Numbered from the stretch's first letter, positions 17,527-26,825 are shown. The stretch: DNA of 49,702 bases from Piscirickettsiaceae bacterium (GCA_024685995.1 JAIBDY010000013.1:1-49702), one strand, 5' to 3'. Numbers and translations are program-made. Notes: a model not told the origin generated them from the letters alone.

Positions 17527-19074
17527 TCATTTAAGTTTAACTAAAAGGTGTTTACCCATTTCATCCGGGATCGCCAAGTCCATTAACGATAATAACGTCG
17601 GTGCAATATCAGACAAACTACCATGTTCAGCACAGTCAGCATCTCGGCCGGCATAAATAAGGGGGACAGGGTTGTGGGTATGAGCCGTATGCGCTTGCCC
17701 TGTGGCGGGATCTGACATCAACTCGGCATTGCCATGATCGGCTGTCACGATCATTTCACCACCCACTTGCTTCAAGGCCGCCCAAACACGGCCTAAAGCG
17801 CTGTCTAAAGCTTCAATGGCTTTTACTGCGGCATCAAATTGGCCGCTATGCCCGACCATATCTGCATTAGCGAAATTACACACCACGGCGTCATAAGTAC
17901 CACTGTGAATCGCTTCGACCAGTTTGTCAGCGACTTCTGCCGCGGCCATAGCCGGCTGTAAATCATAAGTTTCAACCTGAGGGGAAGGGACTAATATACG
18001 GTCTTCTCCTTCAAAAGGTTGGTCACGACCGCCATTAAAGAAGAAAGTGACATGGGCATATTTTTCTGTTTCTGCGATACGCAATTGGCGGCGGCCTTGC
18101 GCAGCAAGGTAAGCGCCAAAGACATTATTCAATGAAGAGGAGGGAAAAACGATTGGGTTGGTGAAATCTTGCTTATATTCGGTCAGAGTGACAACGTTGG
18201 CAAGCTTGATAGGCCGTGGACGCGGAAAGGCATCGAAGTCAGGGCTGGTTAAACTTAAGGTCAATTCTCTTGCCCTATCGGATCTGAAGTTCATAAAGAC
18301 GACGGCATCACCATCCTGCATCGTGACGGGTTGTGTCTTATCAGCACAGATGTACGTCGGTTTGACAAATTCATCGGTTTCATCGCGTGCATAGGCCATG
18401 GCGAGCGCAGATGTCGCATCGGTGGCATGGTATTCGCCTTGGCCATCGGTGAGTAGACGATAAGCTTTCTCGACGCGTTGCCAGCGTTCGTCGCGATCCA
18501 TGGCATAAAAACGACCGATCACAGAGGCAAATTGCCCTTTGCCAAGCTTCTGGAATGTGGCTTCCATGGCGTCAATCGAGGTCTGAGCACTTTTCGGTGG
18601 CGTATCTCGACCATCAAGAAATGCATGCACATAGACATGTTCCACACCCCGTTCTGCAGCCATTTCAACCATCGCTTGTAGATGAGAATCGTGGCTATGG
18701 ACGCCGCCAGCTGACAATAGACCCAGGATATGCACTGCTTTACCATGCTGTTTTGCATTATCTACCGCGGTGACTAAGGTTGGGTTACTAAAGAAAGAGC
18801 GATCACGAATGGCCAGACTCACGCGGGTAAATTCTTGATAGACCACACGGCCGGCACCGATATTTAAATGGCCAACCTCAGAATTACCCATTTGATCACC
18901 GGGTAAGCCGACGCCTTCGCCAGAAGCGCTTATCAGGGTGTGCGGATAATCCCGCCATAATTGGTCCCAGTTGGGCGTGTTAGCGGCATAAATAGCATTG
19001 TTTTCAGGGGTTTCGCTGTAACCCCAGCCATCGAGGATAATGAGCGCTACAGGGCGGTGTGATTGTTGAGTCAT
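17527..19074 (-). CDS. gpmI: 2,3-bisphosphoglycerate-independent phosphoglycerate mutase
   Basis: Manganese-dependent glycolytic/gluconeogenic enzyme interconverting 3- and 2-phosphoglycerate. The 515-residue protein is full length. It shows the metal ligand in ILDGWG (Asp15), the phosphoserine nucleophile Ser65 in [39 protein letters not shown] and VTADHGNAE. The ATG at 19074 (AAGGA upstream) is preferred to a longer frame from 19113. It heads the minus-strand gpmI-envC-ctpA cluster and is divergent from yibN. Confidence 0.96.
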   Translation of the reverse strand: MTQQSHRPVALIILDGWGYSETPENNAIYAANTPNWDQLWRDYPHTLISASGEGVGLPGDQMGNSEVGHLNIGAGRVVYQEFTRVSLAIRDRSFFSNPTLVTAVDNAKQHGKAVHILGLLSAGGVHSHDSHLQAMVEMAAERGVEHVYVHAFLDGRDTPPKSAQTSIDAMEATFQKLGKGQFASVIGRFYAMDRDERWQRVEKAYRLLTDGQGEYHATDATSALAMAYARDETDEFVKPTYICADKTQPVTMQDGDAVVFMNFRSDRARELTLSLTSPDFDAFPRPRPIKLANVVTLTEYKQDFTNPIVFPSSSLNNVFGAYLAAQGRRQLRIAETEKYAHVTFFFNGGRDQPFEGEDRILVPSPQVETYDLQPAMAAAEVADKLVEAIHSGTYDAVVCNFANADMVGHSGQFDAAVKAIEALDSALGRVWAALKQVGGEMIVTADHGNAELMSDPATGQAHTAHTHNPVPLIYAGRDADCAEHGSLSDIAPTLLSLMDLAIPDEMGKHLLVKLK

Positions 19075-19336
19075 AGTGACGATATCCTTAAATAACAAAA
19101 GCCATTTCATCATGGTCTTAAGGTAAAATAATGCTGTTTCATCATCAGATTGTTGTCAATACATGCAAATGATGGTTGATGCCGTGTATTATAGGGGCTT
19201 TTGTAACGAATAACAGACCCTTACGCTAACTGGCAGCCATTGAGGCGCGAGTAAAAGGGCTAAGTATTAGATAATCATGCTGTCCTGAAGACACGGGTTG
19301 CCTAATCATAAGAAATATTTAATTTATAGGTCAGGT

Positions 19337-19756
19337 ATGGAAAATTTTGGTGAGTTTGTCGTTAACCATTGGGTGTTATGGATACTTTTCTTTGGGCTAT
19401 TAGCCTTCCTGATAGGTAGCATATTAAGTGCTGGTTTGGGCGGCGCTACCATGGTGAATACCACGCAAGCCATCCAGCTGGTGAATCAGAAAAAAGGCGT
19501 TTTTGTCGATACCCGGGATAAGGCTGCATTTGCAAAAGAACACATCGCTGACTCGCTAAATATGCCGTTATCGACATTCACCGAAGCTAGCACAAGCTTG
19601 AAAGATACATCAAAACCAGTGATTATTGTGCCGACGATAGGACAAACGACCACGACCGCGGTGAAACAGCTACAAACGCTTGGCGTGTCAGAAATTTACG
19701 TCTTAAAAGGTGGCATCAACACTTGGAAAGATGCCAAATTACCTCTGTTCAATTAA
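19337..19756 (+). CDS. yibN: Membrane-anchored rhodanese-like protein YibN
   Basis: 139-residue protein with one N-terminal transmembrane helix (about residues 10-33) and a single rhodanese domain. The domain has the typical VFVDTRDKAAFAKEHIADSLNMP opening and GGINTWKDAKLP end. The position of the catalytic cysteine is occupied by PTIGQTT, with no Cys, so sulfurtransferase activity is doubtful. The ATG at 19337 with AGGTCAGGT upstream is chosen over a TTG at 19298. The yibN-grxC-secB-gpsA order is conserved in gammaproteobacteria. Confidence 0.85.
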   Translation: MENFGEFVVNHWVLWILFFGLLAFLIGSILSAGLGGATMVNTTQAIQLVNQKKGVFVDTRDKAAFAKEHIADSLNMPLSTFTEASTSLKDTSKPVIIVPTIGQTTTTAVKQLQTLGVSEIYVLKGGINTWKDAKLPLFN

Positions 19757-19784
19757 TCTCTTTTCATCATAGGCAAAGCATCCC

Positions 19785-20042
19785 ATGGCAACAGTAGAAG
19801 TGTATTCCACCGCGCAATGTCCCTATTGCATTATGGCCAAGCAGCTTTTGGAACGAAAAGGCGTGAGTTATCAAGAAGTCCGTGTTGATTTAAATCCCGC
19901 CAAACGGCAAGAAATGATGCAAAAGAGCCGAAAACGGACGGTGCCACAAATCTTTATTAATGGTGAGGCAATTGGCGGTTACACTGACCTAGTTGCCTTA
20001 GAGCGTGCTAAAAAATTAGACAGTCGTTTGGCTGAATCGTAA
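19785..20042 (+). CDS. grxC: Glutaredoxin 3
   Basis: 85-residue cytoplasmic dithiol glutaredoxin that reduces disulfides using glutathione. The active site CPYC is at residues 12-15, with the family TVPQIFINGEAIGGYTD (cis-Pro and glutathione-binding) segment. It lies 28 bp after yibN and 27 bp before secB. Its presence confirms a glutathione-based thiol system, relevant to the GST-like genes earlier in the window. Confidence 0.95.
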   Translation: MATVEVYSTAQCPYCIMAKQLLERKGVSYQEVRVDLNPAKRQEMMQKSRKRTVPQIFINGEAIGGYTDLVALERAKKLDSRLAES

Positions 20043-20069
20043 GACTTTAAATTGAAGGAAATTAAAACT

Positions 20070-20540
20070 ATGGCTGAAGAAAATGCCGTGCCAGAGCAAG
20101 CACAATTCATGATCCAAAAAATCTACACCAAGGATATATCATTCGAGACTCCTAATTCGCCTGAAGTTTTCCGCGAAGAATGGAAGCCGGAACTAGATTT
20201 ACAATTGGCGAACGAATATAAACAGCTCGATGATAAGAACCATGAAATTACTTTGGTGGCGACAGTAACAGCCAAATTAGGCGATAAAACGGCCTTTTTA
20301 GTTGAAGTGAAGCAATCGGGTATCTTTTCTTTGATAGGCTATAGCAAAGAAGAAATGGGACCATTAGTTGGCAGTTATTGCCCAAGCACGCTTTTCCCGT
20401 ACGTGCGAGAAGTCATTTCTGACATCGTATTGAAAGGTGGTTTCCCGCAGCTTGTATTAGCGCCAGTAAATTTTGATGCTTTATATATGAATCAAATTGA
20501 GCAAGCCAAAGAAGCGGCTGCAAAAGAAACGACACATTAA
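20070..20540 (+). CDS. secB: Protein-export chaperone SecB
   Basis: 156-residue tetrameric chaperone that keeps preproteins unfolded and hands them to SecA. Family features are FMIQKIYTKDISFETPNSPEVF near the N-terminus and LLG-like/CPSTLFPYVREVISDIV in the second half. The ATG at 20070 follows GAAGGAA by nine bases; a TTG at 20052 would overlap that ribosome site and is not used. It is located between grxC and gpsA as in most relatives. Confidence 0.96.
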   Translation: MAEENAVPEQAQFMIQKIYTKDISFETPNSPEVFREEWKPELDLQLANEYKQLDDKNHEITLVATVTAKLGDKTAFLVEVKQSGIFSLIGYSKEEMGPLVGSYCPSTLFPYVREVISDIVLKGGFPQLVLAPVNFDALYMNQIEQAKEAAAKETTH

Positions 20541-20557
20541 GCCATCGAGTTGTCCAA

Positions 20558-21574
20558 ATGATATCATCTGCATTGATGCCAACCGCCGTCATTGGCGCGG
20601 GTGCTTGGGGGTCAGCACTCGCAATAGCCTTGGCCCGAAATGGTCACGAGGTTTTATTGTGGGGTCGTGATGCCCAGCACATTGCAGCGATGCAGCAAAG
20701 CCATAGTAATGAACGTTATTTACCCAATGTCGCCTTTCCGGCCTCGTTAGAAGTGGTGAAAGACTTTGCGCAGGCGATTGGTCGAGCAAAGCATGTTTTG
20801 ATTTCAGTGCCGAGTGTTGCCTTTGCGGATATTTTGCAGCAGATGAAACCTTTGTTGCCCGATGAAATTCCTGTCAGTTGGGCAACCAAAGGTTTTACCC
20901 CAGACACCGGCCGGTTTCTCTATGATACTGCAGCAGATATCCTCGGCGAAGGTCATCCATTAGCGGTGATTTCGGGTCCGTCTTTCGCGATGGAGGTCGC
21001 CAAAGATTTGCCAACAGCTATGACGGTGGCATCCAGAGACAGTGCCTTCTTTCAAGCCTTGGCTGAGGCGATGCACCGTCCAACATTGCGCGTCTACACT
21101 ACGACTGATATTCAAGGAGTACAAGTCGGCGGCACGGTCAAAAATATCTTGGCGATCAGTGCAGGTATTTCTGATGGCTTAGGCTATGGCGCTAATGCGC
21201 GTGCGGCGTTGATTACACGAGGTATGGCTGAGATCCTTCGCTTAGCGGCGTATTTAGGGGCTGATCCAGAAACGATGATTGGCTTATCAGGGGTTGGTGA
21301 TTTAATTCTCACCTGTACCGACGATCAAAGTCGAAACCGTCAGCTCGGCTTAGCCATTGGTGGCGGCATGACCGTCGAACAAGCTGTGGCCAAAGTGGGC
21401 AAAACGGTAGAAGGGATGACTGCGGCGCGCGAAGTCTTAATGCGGGCGCAACAAGCAGGTATTGAAATGCCGATCGTAGAACAAGTGTACAAAATATTAT
21501 ATGAACAGCAAGATCCGAGACAAGCGGTACAAGACTTATTATGCCGTGAACAGAAAGCCGAGATTGGCCATTAA
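20558..21574 (+). CDS. gpsA: Glycerol-3-phosphate dehydrogenase [NAD(P)+]
   Basis: Cytoplasmic enzyme that makes sn-glycerol-3-phosphate from dihydroxyacetone phosphate for phospholipid synthesis. The 338-residue protein shows the nucleotide-binding AVIGAGAWGSALA near the N-terminus, ISGPSFAMEVA, the catalytic-lysine segment QVGGTVKNILAISAGI, and LSGVGDLILTC. The start may be the ATG at 20558 or the one at 20576 (six residues shorter). It closes the yibN-grxC-secB-gpsA run and is convergent with the methyltransferase gene. Confidence 0.95.
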   Translation: MISSALMPTAVIGAGAWGSALAIALARNGHEVLLWGRDAQHIAAMQQSHSNERYLPNVAFPASLEVVKDFAQAIGRAKHVLISVPSVAFADILQQMKPLLPDEIPVSWATKGFTPDTGRFLYDTAADILGEGHPLAVISGPSFAMEVAKDLPTAMTVASRDSAFFQALAEAMHRPTLRVYTTTDIQGVQVGGTVKNILAISAGISDGLGYGANARAALITRGMAEILRLAAYLGADPETMIGLSGVGDLILTCTDDQSRNRQLGLAIGGGMTVEQAVAKVGKTVEGMTAAREVLMRAQQAGIEMPIVEQVYKILYEQQDPRQAVQDLLCREQKAEIGH

Positions 21575-21584
21575 GATAGCGTTT

Positions 21585-22760
21585 TCAGAGGCTGTAACGC
21601 CGATCGGCGAGTTGTAGACGCGGTAGTAAAGTCGGTAAATTCTTCGTTAAGGTCAATGCTTTAAAGCTTTCTCCCATTTCAGAAGGTAATGTCAGTCGTT
21701 TTAAGGCTGTTTTCTGCTGTAACTCAGCAAAGGCATCCCCCATTCCCTCGCTGGCCTGAATTAACTCAGTAATGCCGCCAGCCAACAAGAAATCGGCTTG
21801 AGACTGGAAACCTTCGACATCTAAGCCTGCCGCAAGAGCGGTTTCAGCCAAAGCGGTAAAATCAACATGGCTAGTAATATCTTGCAAACCAGTCAAGATA
21901 AGTGGGTCGTCATGACCTTGATGTTGGTAGTAACACATCATCGTGCCTTGTTGACGTTGTGGGTGATAATAACTGTCACGGCAATGACCATAATCAATAA
22001 TGAACAGCGCACCTTGATGTAAGCAGTCAGCTAGACTGGTCAACCAGGCTTCAGCCGCGAGATTGATTTCTGCATAATAATCATCACCACCGTTGATGTG
22101 CTGAATCACTGTTGATCGTGCTTCTAATTCGGGATCCGACAAGGCGGTTTCAGTCCACTGTAATCCGGCTTCACCGGTCGTCACATAACACTCATGTACT
22201 TGACCTTGTTTAATATGTAGTCGATGGCATGGCATGGCATCGCACACTTCATTGGCGACGATGATACCGATAAAATTAGTGGGTAAAGCCGTTAGCCAAA
22301 CGAGCTTGTCAGCGAGATGAGGAATGTCAGTGTTTATTAACTGGCGCTGTCTAGATTGTAAGTCAGCACTTGCTTCAATAATGTAGTAATGCGTTGGGAG
22401 AGCCTGATCTTTTTCAAGTTGCCGCAAGATCTCGACCGCCATTTTGCCACTTCCAGCACCAAACTCGAGTAGGTCAAAAGCGGTTAATTGTTGGCTAACA
22501 TCTTGTATGTGTTTGGCCAATGATTGAGAAAATAAAGGCGATATTTCGGGGGCGGTAGTGAAGTCGCCGAGCGAACCCAGTTTTTGACTACCGGCACTGT
22601 AATAACCCAATCCTGGATGATAAAGGCATAATTGCATATAGTCGGAAAAACGAATTTTGCCACCAGCGTCAGTAATTCGTTGTTGAATGACAGCCAATAA
22701 TCGATCACTATGCTGTTGTGCAAATTTATTGGGTTGAGCAAAAGGTTTAGAACGAGTCAT
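21585..22760 (-). CDS. SAM-dependent methyltransferase of the MidA/NDUFAF7 family
   Basis: 391-residue member of the COG1565/DUF185 family; the mitochondrial relative NDUFAF7 methylates an arginine of a complex I subunit, but bacterial substrates are uncertain. Typical signatures are YMQLCLYHPGLGYYSAG, GDFTTAPEISPLF, the SAM-binding LLEFGAGSGKMA, and ANEVCDAMP. The start codon at 22760-22758 overlaps, on the opposite strand, the start codon of folM. No clear ribosome site precedes it, so an internal TTG start about 20 residues in (within RLLAVIQQ) is a possible alternative. Confidence 0.85.
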   Translation of the reverse strand: MTRSKPFAQPNKFAQQHSDRLLAVIQQRITDAGGKIRFSDYMQLCLYHPGLGYYSAGSQKLGSLGDFTTAPEISPLFSQSLAKHIQDVSQQLTAFDLLEFGAGSGKMAVEILRQLEKDQALPTHYYIIEASADLQSRQRQLINTDIPHLADKLVWLTALPTNFIGIIVANEVCDAMPCHRLHIKQGQVHECYVTTGEAGLQWTETALSDPELEARSTVIQHINGGDDYYAEINLAAEAWLTSLADCLHQGALFIIDYGHCRDSYYHPQRQQGTMMCYYQHQGHDDPLILTGLQDITSHVDFTALAETALAAGLDVEGFQSQADFLLAGGITELIQASEGMGDAFAELQQKTALKRLTLPSEMGESFKALTLTKNLPTLLPRLQLADRRYSL

Positions 22761-23493
22761 GGCGAATCAATTATTAGAGAATGCGGTTGTGGTTACGGGC
22801 GCCGGACGGCGAGTGGGATATCATATTGCTCGTCGTCTGCACCAAGATGGTTATACTGTGATAGCGCATTATCGTACGCTTACGCCAGAGATCCAAGCTT
22901 TGGCTGGTTTGGGTATCACTACATTACAAGCTGAACTGTCAGATAGCGAACAGATTTTAGCTTTTGTCTCAGACTTGAAAGCGTGTTGCAAGCAATTTCG
23001 CGCGCTCATTCACAATGCTTCTTCCTTTGAGCCGACGTCTGTGGATCTTGAGGTTGCGGCCGAACAATATCAGCAGTTTTTCAGTATTCATATGCTAGCG
23101 CCATATTTGATTAATCAGGGGTTGCAGCCTTGGTTAAAGGGTGAGAATGGTGAGGCAGCAGATATTATTCATATCACCGATATTAATGTGGAGAACCCAA
23201 CCCCGCGCTTTGATATCTATGGTACGACCAAAGCGGGTTTGCATAATATGACATTGGCCTTAGCAAAAAAATTCGCACCCGATATCAAGGTTAATGCAGT
23301 TGCGCCGGGCCCAGTATTGTTTACGGAGGCCCATTCAGATCAAGTGAAGCAACAAATGTTATCGGAAACCTTATTGGCCAAAGAAGGCGGTGCAGAACCG
23401 GTTTATTTAGCGGTGAAAAGCCTATTGAGCAATCCCTTTATCACGGGTTGCAGCATCCCTGTCGATGGTGGTCGCCGTTTGTCCAAACGTTAA
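22759..23493 (+). CDS. folM: Short-chain dehydrogenase, dihydromonapterin reductase FolM-like
   Basis: 244-residue SDR enzyme. FolM reduces dihydromonapterin (and weakly dihydrofolate) with NADPH. The coenzyme motif TGAGRRVG (13-20) carries the Arg-Arg typical of pteridine reductases, and Tyr154 and Lys158 form the catalytic YxxxK in DIYGTTKAG. The segment HITDINVENPT takes the place of the usual Ser. It sits opposite folK and folB, agreeing with a pterin role. The 5' end abuts and overlaps the divergent methyltransferase start; the 3' end overlaps folK by 72 bp. Confidence 0.83.
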   Translation: MANQLLENAVVVTGAGRRVGYHIARRLHQDGYTVIAHYRTLTPEIQALAGLGITTLQAELSDSEQILAFVSDLKACCKQFRALIHNASSFEPTSVDLEVAAEQYQQFFSIHMLAPYLINQGLQPWLKGENGEAADIIHITDINVENPTPRFDIYGTTKAGLHNMTLALAKKFAPDIKVNAVAPGPVLFTEAHSDQVKQQMLSETLLAKEGGAEPVYLAVKSLLSNPFITGCSIPVDGGRRLSKR

Positions 23494-23958
23494 GCCACCA
23501 ATATGAATATCGACGCCTTGTTGTGGATTGTCATAAGGTTGATGGGTTAAATAGGCACAAATTTCTTGTAAGAGTGGATAGAGAAAATATTCATCGGTGA
23601 TGCTGTTAGGACTACGAGACCAATCTTGCTGCTGCTGAATAGCGCATAAAATATCAAGATCAGCGGGGCGATCTTTGATTTTGCTGGCGGGATCTTGTCG
23701 ATCACGGCCTAATTGCGTTTCGATATCATTACAAATGGCTTTCAACTCTTGCTCTGCTCGTGTCGTTTCGATGAACACGACAACATTTAAAAAATCATGA
23801 TCGCTATTCATTCCTACCGGTGGTATAAGGAGCACGCGGCTTAGCGTTAACTGTGGAAAATGATTCAGCAGCCTATCAATAATTGCGCTGATATTTCGAT
23901 GTGGCGACAGATTACTACCGATTCCCAGTAAGTAACCCTTGCTTGTGGCAGATGGCAT
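23422..23958 (-). CDS. folK: 2-amino-4-hydroxy-6-hydroxymethyldihydropteridine pyrophosphokinase
   Basis: Transfers pyrophosphate from ATP to hydroxymethyl-dihydropterin, the step before dihydropteroate synthase. It shows the N-terminal GIGSNLSPHRNI, a central Asn-Val-Val strand (HDFLNVVVFIET), and the HPPK signature DRPADLDIL. At 178 residues it is longer than typical HPPK (about 160); the extra C-terminal part is encoded antisense to the end of folM. Its start overlaps the folB stop by one base (TAATG), so the two are translationally coupled. Confidence 0.9.
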   Translation of the reverse strand: MPSATSKGYLLGIGSNLSPHRNISAIIDRLLNHFPQLTLSRVLLIPPVGMNSDHDFLNVVVFIETTRAEQELKAICNDIETQLGRDRQDPASKIKDRPADLDILCAIQQQQDWSRSPNSITDEYFLYPLLQEICAYLTHQPYDNPQQGVDIHIGGLTFGQTATTIDRDAATRDKGIAQ

Positions 23959-24308
23959 TATGCTGCGCGTTCGATCACAATTTTTGCGATGTTATCACCA
24001 TAAAGCTTCACAGGTTTTGTCAGCGTTAATTTTAGTTTGGGGATGGGGTAACGAGAGAGTAATAACGCACACAGCTCTTCGGCCAGTGTTTCAATCAGTT
24101 GGTAGTGACTATGTTCGACAAACTGGACTATTGTTTGCGCAATAGCGCCATAATCAAGGGTATCGGCAATATCATCACTCGCGGCAGCGGGACGAATATC
24201 CCAATCCATTTCTAAGTCAAAGCGTAACGTTTGCTGGGTCTGACGTTCCCAGTCATAAATGCCAATAATGGTGTCGATTTTGAGGTCGTTAAGAAATATT
24301 TTATCCAT
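23958..24308 (-). CDS. folB: Dihydroneopterin aldolase
   Basis: 116-residue folate-pathway enzyme that cleaves dihydroneopterin to hydroxymethyl-dihydropterin and glycolaldehyde; it acts as an octamer. The family start DKIFLNDLKIDTIIGIYDWER and the C-terminal catalytic-lysine stretch LTKPVKLYGDNIAKIVIER are both present. It is the first gene of the folB-folK unit, divergent from plsY across 68 bp, which must hold both promoters. Confidence 0.93.
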   Translation of the reverse strand: MDKIFLNDLKIDTIIGIYDWERQTQQTLRFDLEMDWDIRPAAASDDIADTLDYGAIAQTIVQFVEHSHYQLIETLAEELCALLLSRYPIPKLKLTLTKPVKLYGDNIAKIVIERAA

Positions 24309-24376
24309 GAGTCTGCATCTAAAAGTGAGAAATGGCCCTATAATGGCGCAATCATAAAATTAGGTTGCATCATATC

Positions 24377-24970
24377 ATGCTTGAAACATTGACTTTGCCA
24401 ATCGTTATTTTGATTGGTGCTTATTTAATCGGCTCATTGTCGAGTGCGATTGTCTTATGTAAATTAGCGGGCTTACCTGACCCCAGATCGCAAGGTTCGG
24501 GTAATCCTGGCGCGACCAATGTATTACGTATTGGAAGTAAAAAACTGGCTGCAACGGTTTTACTCATCGACGTGATTAAGGGTGTGTTGCCGGTGATGAT
24601 AGCCAGTGCGTTAGGGTTGGATATAGTCTGGCTGACCGCCACCGCTTTCGCTGCTTTTTTAGGGCATTTATACCCGATTTTTTTTCAATTTAAAGGCGGA
24701 AAAGGGGTGGCGACGGCATTAGGTGGCTTTCTCGCGCTCTCGCCCATGTTAGCAGGTGCGATTTTACTCAGTTGGCTGCTTGTTTTTGTGATCAGCCGGA
24801 TTTCGTCATTGTCAGCCATCACCGCGGCCACATTAGCCCCATTATATAGCGTGTGGCTAATTGATAGCCTTGCAGCACGTTGGATTATTTTCGTGATGGC
24901 CTCGATGTTATTGATACGCCACAGCAGTAATATCAAACGACTATTATCGGGAGAGGAGTCGAAGCCTTAA
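24377..24970 (+). CDS. plsY: Acyl-phosphate glycerol-3-phosphate acyltransferase
   Basis: Inner-membrane enzyme transferring acyl groups from acyl-phosphate to glycerol-3-phosphate, the first step of phospholipid synthesis. The 197-residue protein has about five transmembrane helices and the three family motifs: GSLSSAIV, GSGNPGATNVLR and FKGGKGVAT. The ATG at 24377 gives the family N-terminus; a TTG at 24365 is unlikely because it is too close to the AGG. It is divergent from folB and ends 7 bp from tsaD, the usual neighbours plsY/tsaD/folB in gammaproteobacteria. Confidence 0.94.
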   Translation: MLETLTLPIVILIGAYLIGSLSSAIVLCKLAGLPDPRSQGSGNPGATNVLRIGSKKLAATVLLIDVIKGVLPVMIASALGLDIVWLTATAFAAFLGHLYPIFFQFKGGKGVATALGGFLALSPMLAGAILLSWLLVFVISRISSLSAITAATLAPLYSVWLIDSLAARWIIFVMASMLLIRHSSNIKRLLSGEESKP

Positions 24971-24977
24971 AAAGGCA

Positions 24978-25988
24978 TTAGGGCGGGCTTAAAGTATCGA
25001 GAGGCCAACGCGGTTTAGCTGAGAATGTGGGTGCTGCTGTGGTTTTGATCAGCGCTTGTTGGCGCATGGCACCTGCAAAAGCAATCATCGCCCCATTGTC
25101 GCTGCAAAAATCCTGTCTTGGGTAATAGGTGGTGACTCCTTTCATGGCGTTCAGACGGGTGCGTAATGCACGATTTGCACTGACACCACCGGCGACAACC
25201 AACGTGCGACGCTTAGTTTGCTGTAGGGCCCGTTTACATTTGATGGCCAGCGTTTCGACTGCGGCGGTTTGAAAGGCCAGCGCGATGTCGGCACGATCTT
25301 GATCGGTTTGTTGACTGTTGAGCCAAGTATTCATCGCGAAAGTCTTTAAGCCACTAAAGCTAAAATCTAAGCCCGGCCGGTTGGTCATTGGGCGTGGAAA
25401 GTCGTATTTTTCTGGCGTACCCTGTTCGGCTAATGCGGCTAAAATTGGCCCACCAGGGTATGCGAGGCCTAACATCTTGGCTGTTTTATCAAAAGCCTCT
25501 CCAACCGCATCATCAATGGACTCACCTAATGAGGTGTATTGACCCACACCTTGTACATCGACCAGCAAGGTATGCCCCCCAGACACTAACAAGGATACAA
25601 ATGGAAATGGGGGGGGGGTAGGCTCTAATAACGGTGACAATAAGTGGCCTTCCATGTGATTAATGGCTAACGCTGGAATATCCAATGCCCAAGCTAGACT
25701 ACGGCCGATAGCCGCGCCAACCAGTAATGCGCCCACTAAACCGGGCCCAGCGGTATAAGCGACAGCATCAATATCTTGGCGATGCAACCGCGCTTCTTTT
25801 AATATTTGGTTGATCAAAGGTAAGGTTTTACGGATATGATCGCGCGATGCTAATTCCGGTACCACGCCACCATATTCAGCATGTAGTTCAATTTGACTAT
25901 ACAAGGCATGGGCTAATAAACCCTGCTCAGTGTCGTAAATTGCTATGCCTGTTTCATCACAGGAAGACTCGATGCCTAGTACGCGCAT
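24978..25988 (-). CDS. tsaD: tRNA N6-adenosine threonylcarbamoyltransferase TsaD
   Basis: Metal-binding ASKHA-fold enzyme that forms the t6A37 modification on ANN-decoding tRNAs together with TsaB and TsaE; it is generally essential. The 336-residue protein has [15 protein letters not shown], the iron-ligand motif [13 protein letters not shown] and [13 protein letters not shown] run of ten G (plus strand 25609-25618) falls in the segment [12 protein letters not shown], just after HMEGH, where relatives have a short variable proline-containing loop. The frame is intact as given. It is divergent from rpsU. Confidence 0.96.
   Translation of the reverse strand: MRVLGIESSCDETGIAIYDTEQGLLAHALYSQIELHAEYGGVVPELASRDHIRKTLPLINQILKEARLHRQDIDAVAYTAGPGLVGALLVGAAIGRSLAWALDIPALAINHMEGHLLSPLLEPTPPPFPFVSLLVSGGHTLLVDVQGVGQYTSLGESIDDAVGEAFDKTAKMLGLAYPGGPILAALAEQGTPEKYDFPRPMTNRPGLDFSFSGLKTFAMNTWLNSQQTDQDRADIALAFQTAAVETLAIKCKRALQQTKRRTLVVAGGVSANRALRTRLNAMKGVTTYYPRQDFCSDNGAMIAFAGAMRQQALIKTTAAPTFSAKPRWPLDTLSPP
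25609..25618. repeat. Ten-base G homopolymer inside tsaD
   Basis: The ten consecutive Gs on the plus strand encode part of the Pro-Pro-Pro run in the variable loop of TsaD. Such runs are prone to replication slippage and to sequencing error. Confidence 0.9.
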
Positions 25989-26133
25989 TAATCATTCTTC
26001 TTCGAAAGCTGGTAAAATATAAAAATATTATGCCTTATATTGAAAAGAATTTGATTAATCTATTTTCTTTCTGCTAGATATTTCGTACAATTAAGGGCTT
26101 TTCCACAAAAAACTAGTTTAGGAAACCAATTAT

Positions 26134-26349
26134 ATGCCATCAGTTCGTCTAAAAGAAAACGAGCCTTTTGATATTGCTCTACGTCGTTTCAAACGTGCCT
26201 GCGAGAAAGCTGGTACCGTTGCAGAAGCCAGAGCACGCGAAGCTTATGAAAAACCAACGACAGTACGTAAACGTGCAGCAGCAGCAGCCGTGAAACGTCA
26301 TCAAAAGAAAACATCTCGTGAAAGCGCTCGCCGCATCCGTATGTACTAA
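26134..26349 (+). CDS. rpsU: 30S ribosomal protein S21
   Basis: 71-residue basic protein of the small subunit. The N-terminal [27 protein letters not shown] is nearly invariant in the family, and the rest is an Arg/Lys-rich helix ending RRIRMY. AGGAA precedes the ATG. It is the first gene of the macromolecular-synthesis cluster rpsU-yqeY-dnaG-rpoD, 14 bp before yqeY. Confidence 0.98.
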   Translation: MPSVRLKENEPFDIALRRFKRACEKAGTVAEARAREAYEKPTTVRKRAAAAAVKRHQKKTSRESARRIRMY

Positions 26350-26363
26350 GTCGCGCCATTATC

Positions 26364-26825
26364 ATGCCTGCAGAAGCGAGTCCGTTAAAAGTCACCATCC
26401 AAGATAATGTCAAAGTCGCTATGCGCGCCAAAGATAAAGATCGTCTTGCGACATTGCGCCAAATCACAGCGGCAATAAAACAAGTCGAAGTCGACAAACG
26501 TGCCGATTTAGATGATGACGGGATTATTACCATCTTAACTAAGATGTGTAAGCAACGTCGCGACTCATTGAGCCAATTTGAGGAAGCGGGTCGTAACGAT
26601 CTTGCTGAAATCGAAGTGGCCGAGTTAGCGATTATCGAAGAGTTTATGCCTACCGCGATGACCGATGATGAAATTGCGGCTGCGATTGCAGAGACTATTT
26701 CACAAACAGGCGCTTCGAGCCCCAAAGACATGGGCGCAGTCATGAATATGCTTCGTCCTCAGTTACAAGGTCGAGCAGACATGAGAGCAGTGAGCGGCCT
26801 AGTTAAGGCGGCGCTCACAGCTTAG
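26364..26825 (+). CDS. yqeY: GatB/YqeY domain protein
   Basis: 153-residue protein resembling the C-terminal tRNA-contacting domain of the amidotransferase subunit GatB. Its cellular role is unclear, but it is conserved between rpsU and dnaG in many bacteria. Visible features are MRAKDKDRLATLRQITAAIK, LTKMCKQRRDSLSQFEEAGR, EEFMPTAMTDDEI and the C-terminal GRADMRAVSGLVKAAL. Confidence 0.93.
   Translation: MPAEASPLKVTIQDNVKVAMRAKDKDRLATLRQITAAIKQVEVDKRADLDDDGIITILTKMCKQRRDSLSQFEEAGRNDLAEIEVAELAIIEEFMPTAMTDDEIAAAIAETISQTGASSPKDMGAVMNMLRPQLQGRADMRAVSGLVKAALTA

Noticed and set aside
26189-26743. Long minus-strand open frame over rpsU and yqeY
   Set aside because: It lies wholly antisense to two clearly recognised genes, with low-complexity Ser/Ile composition typical of a shadow frame.
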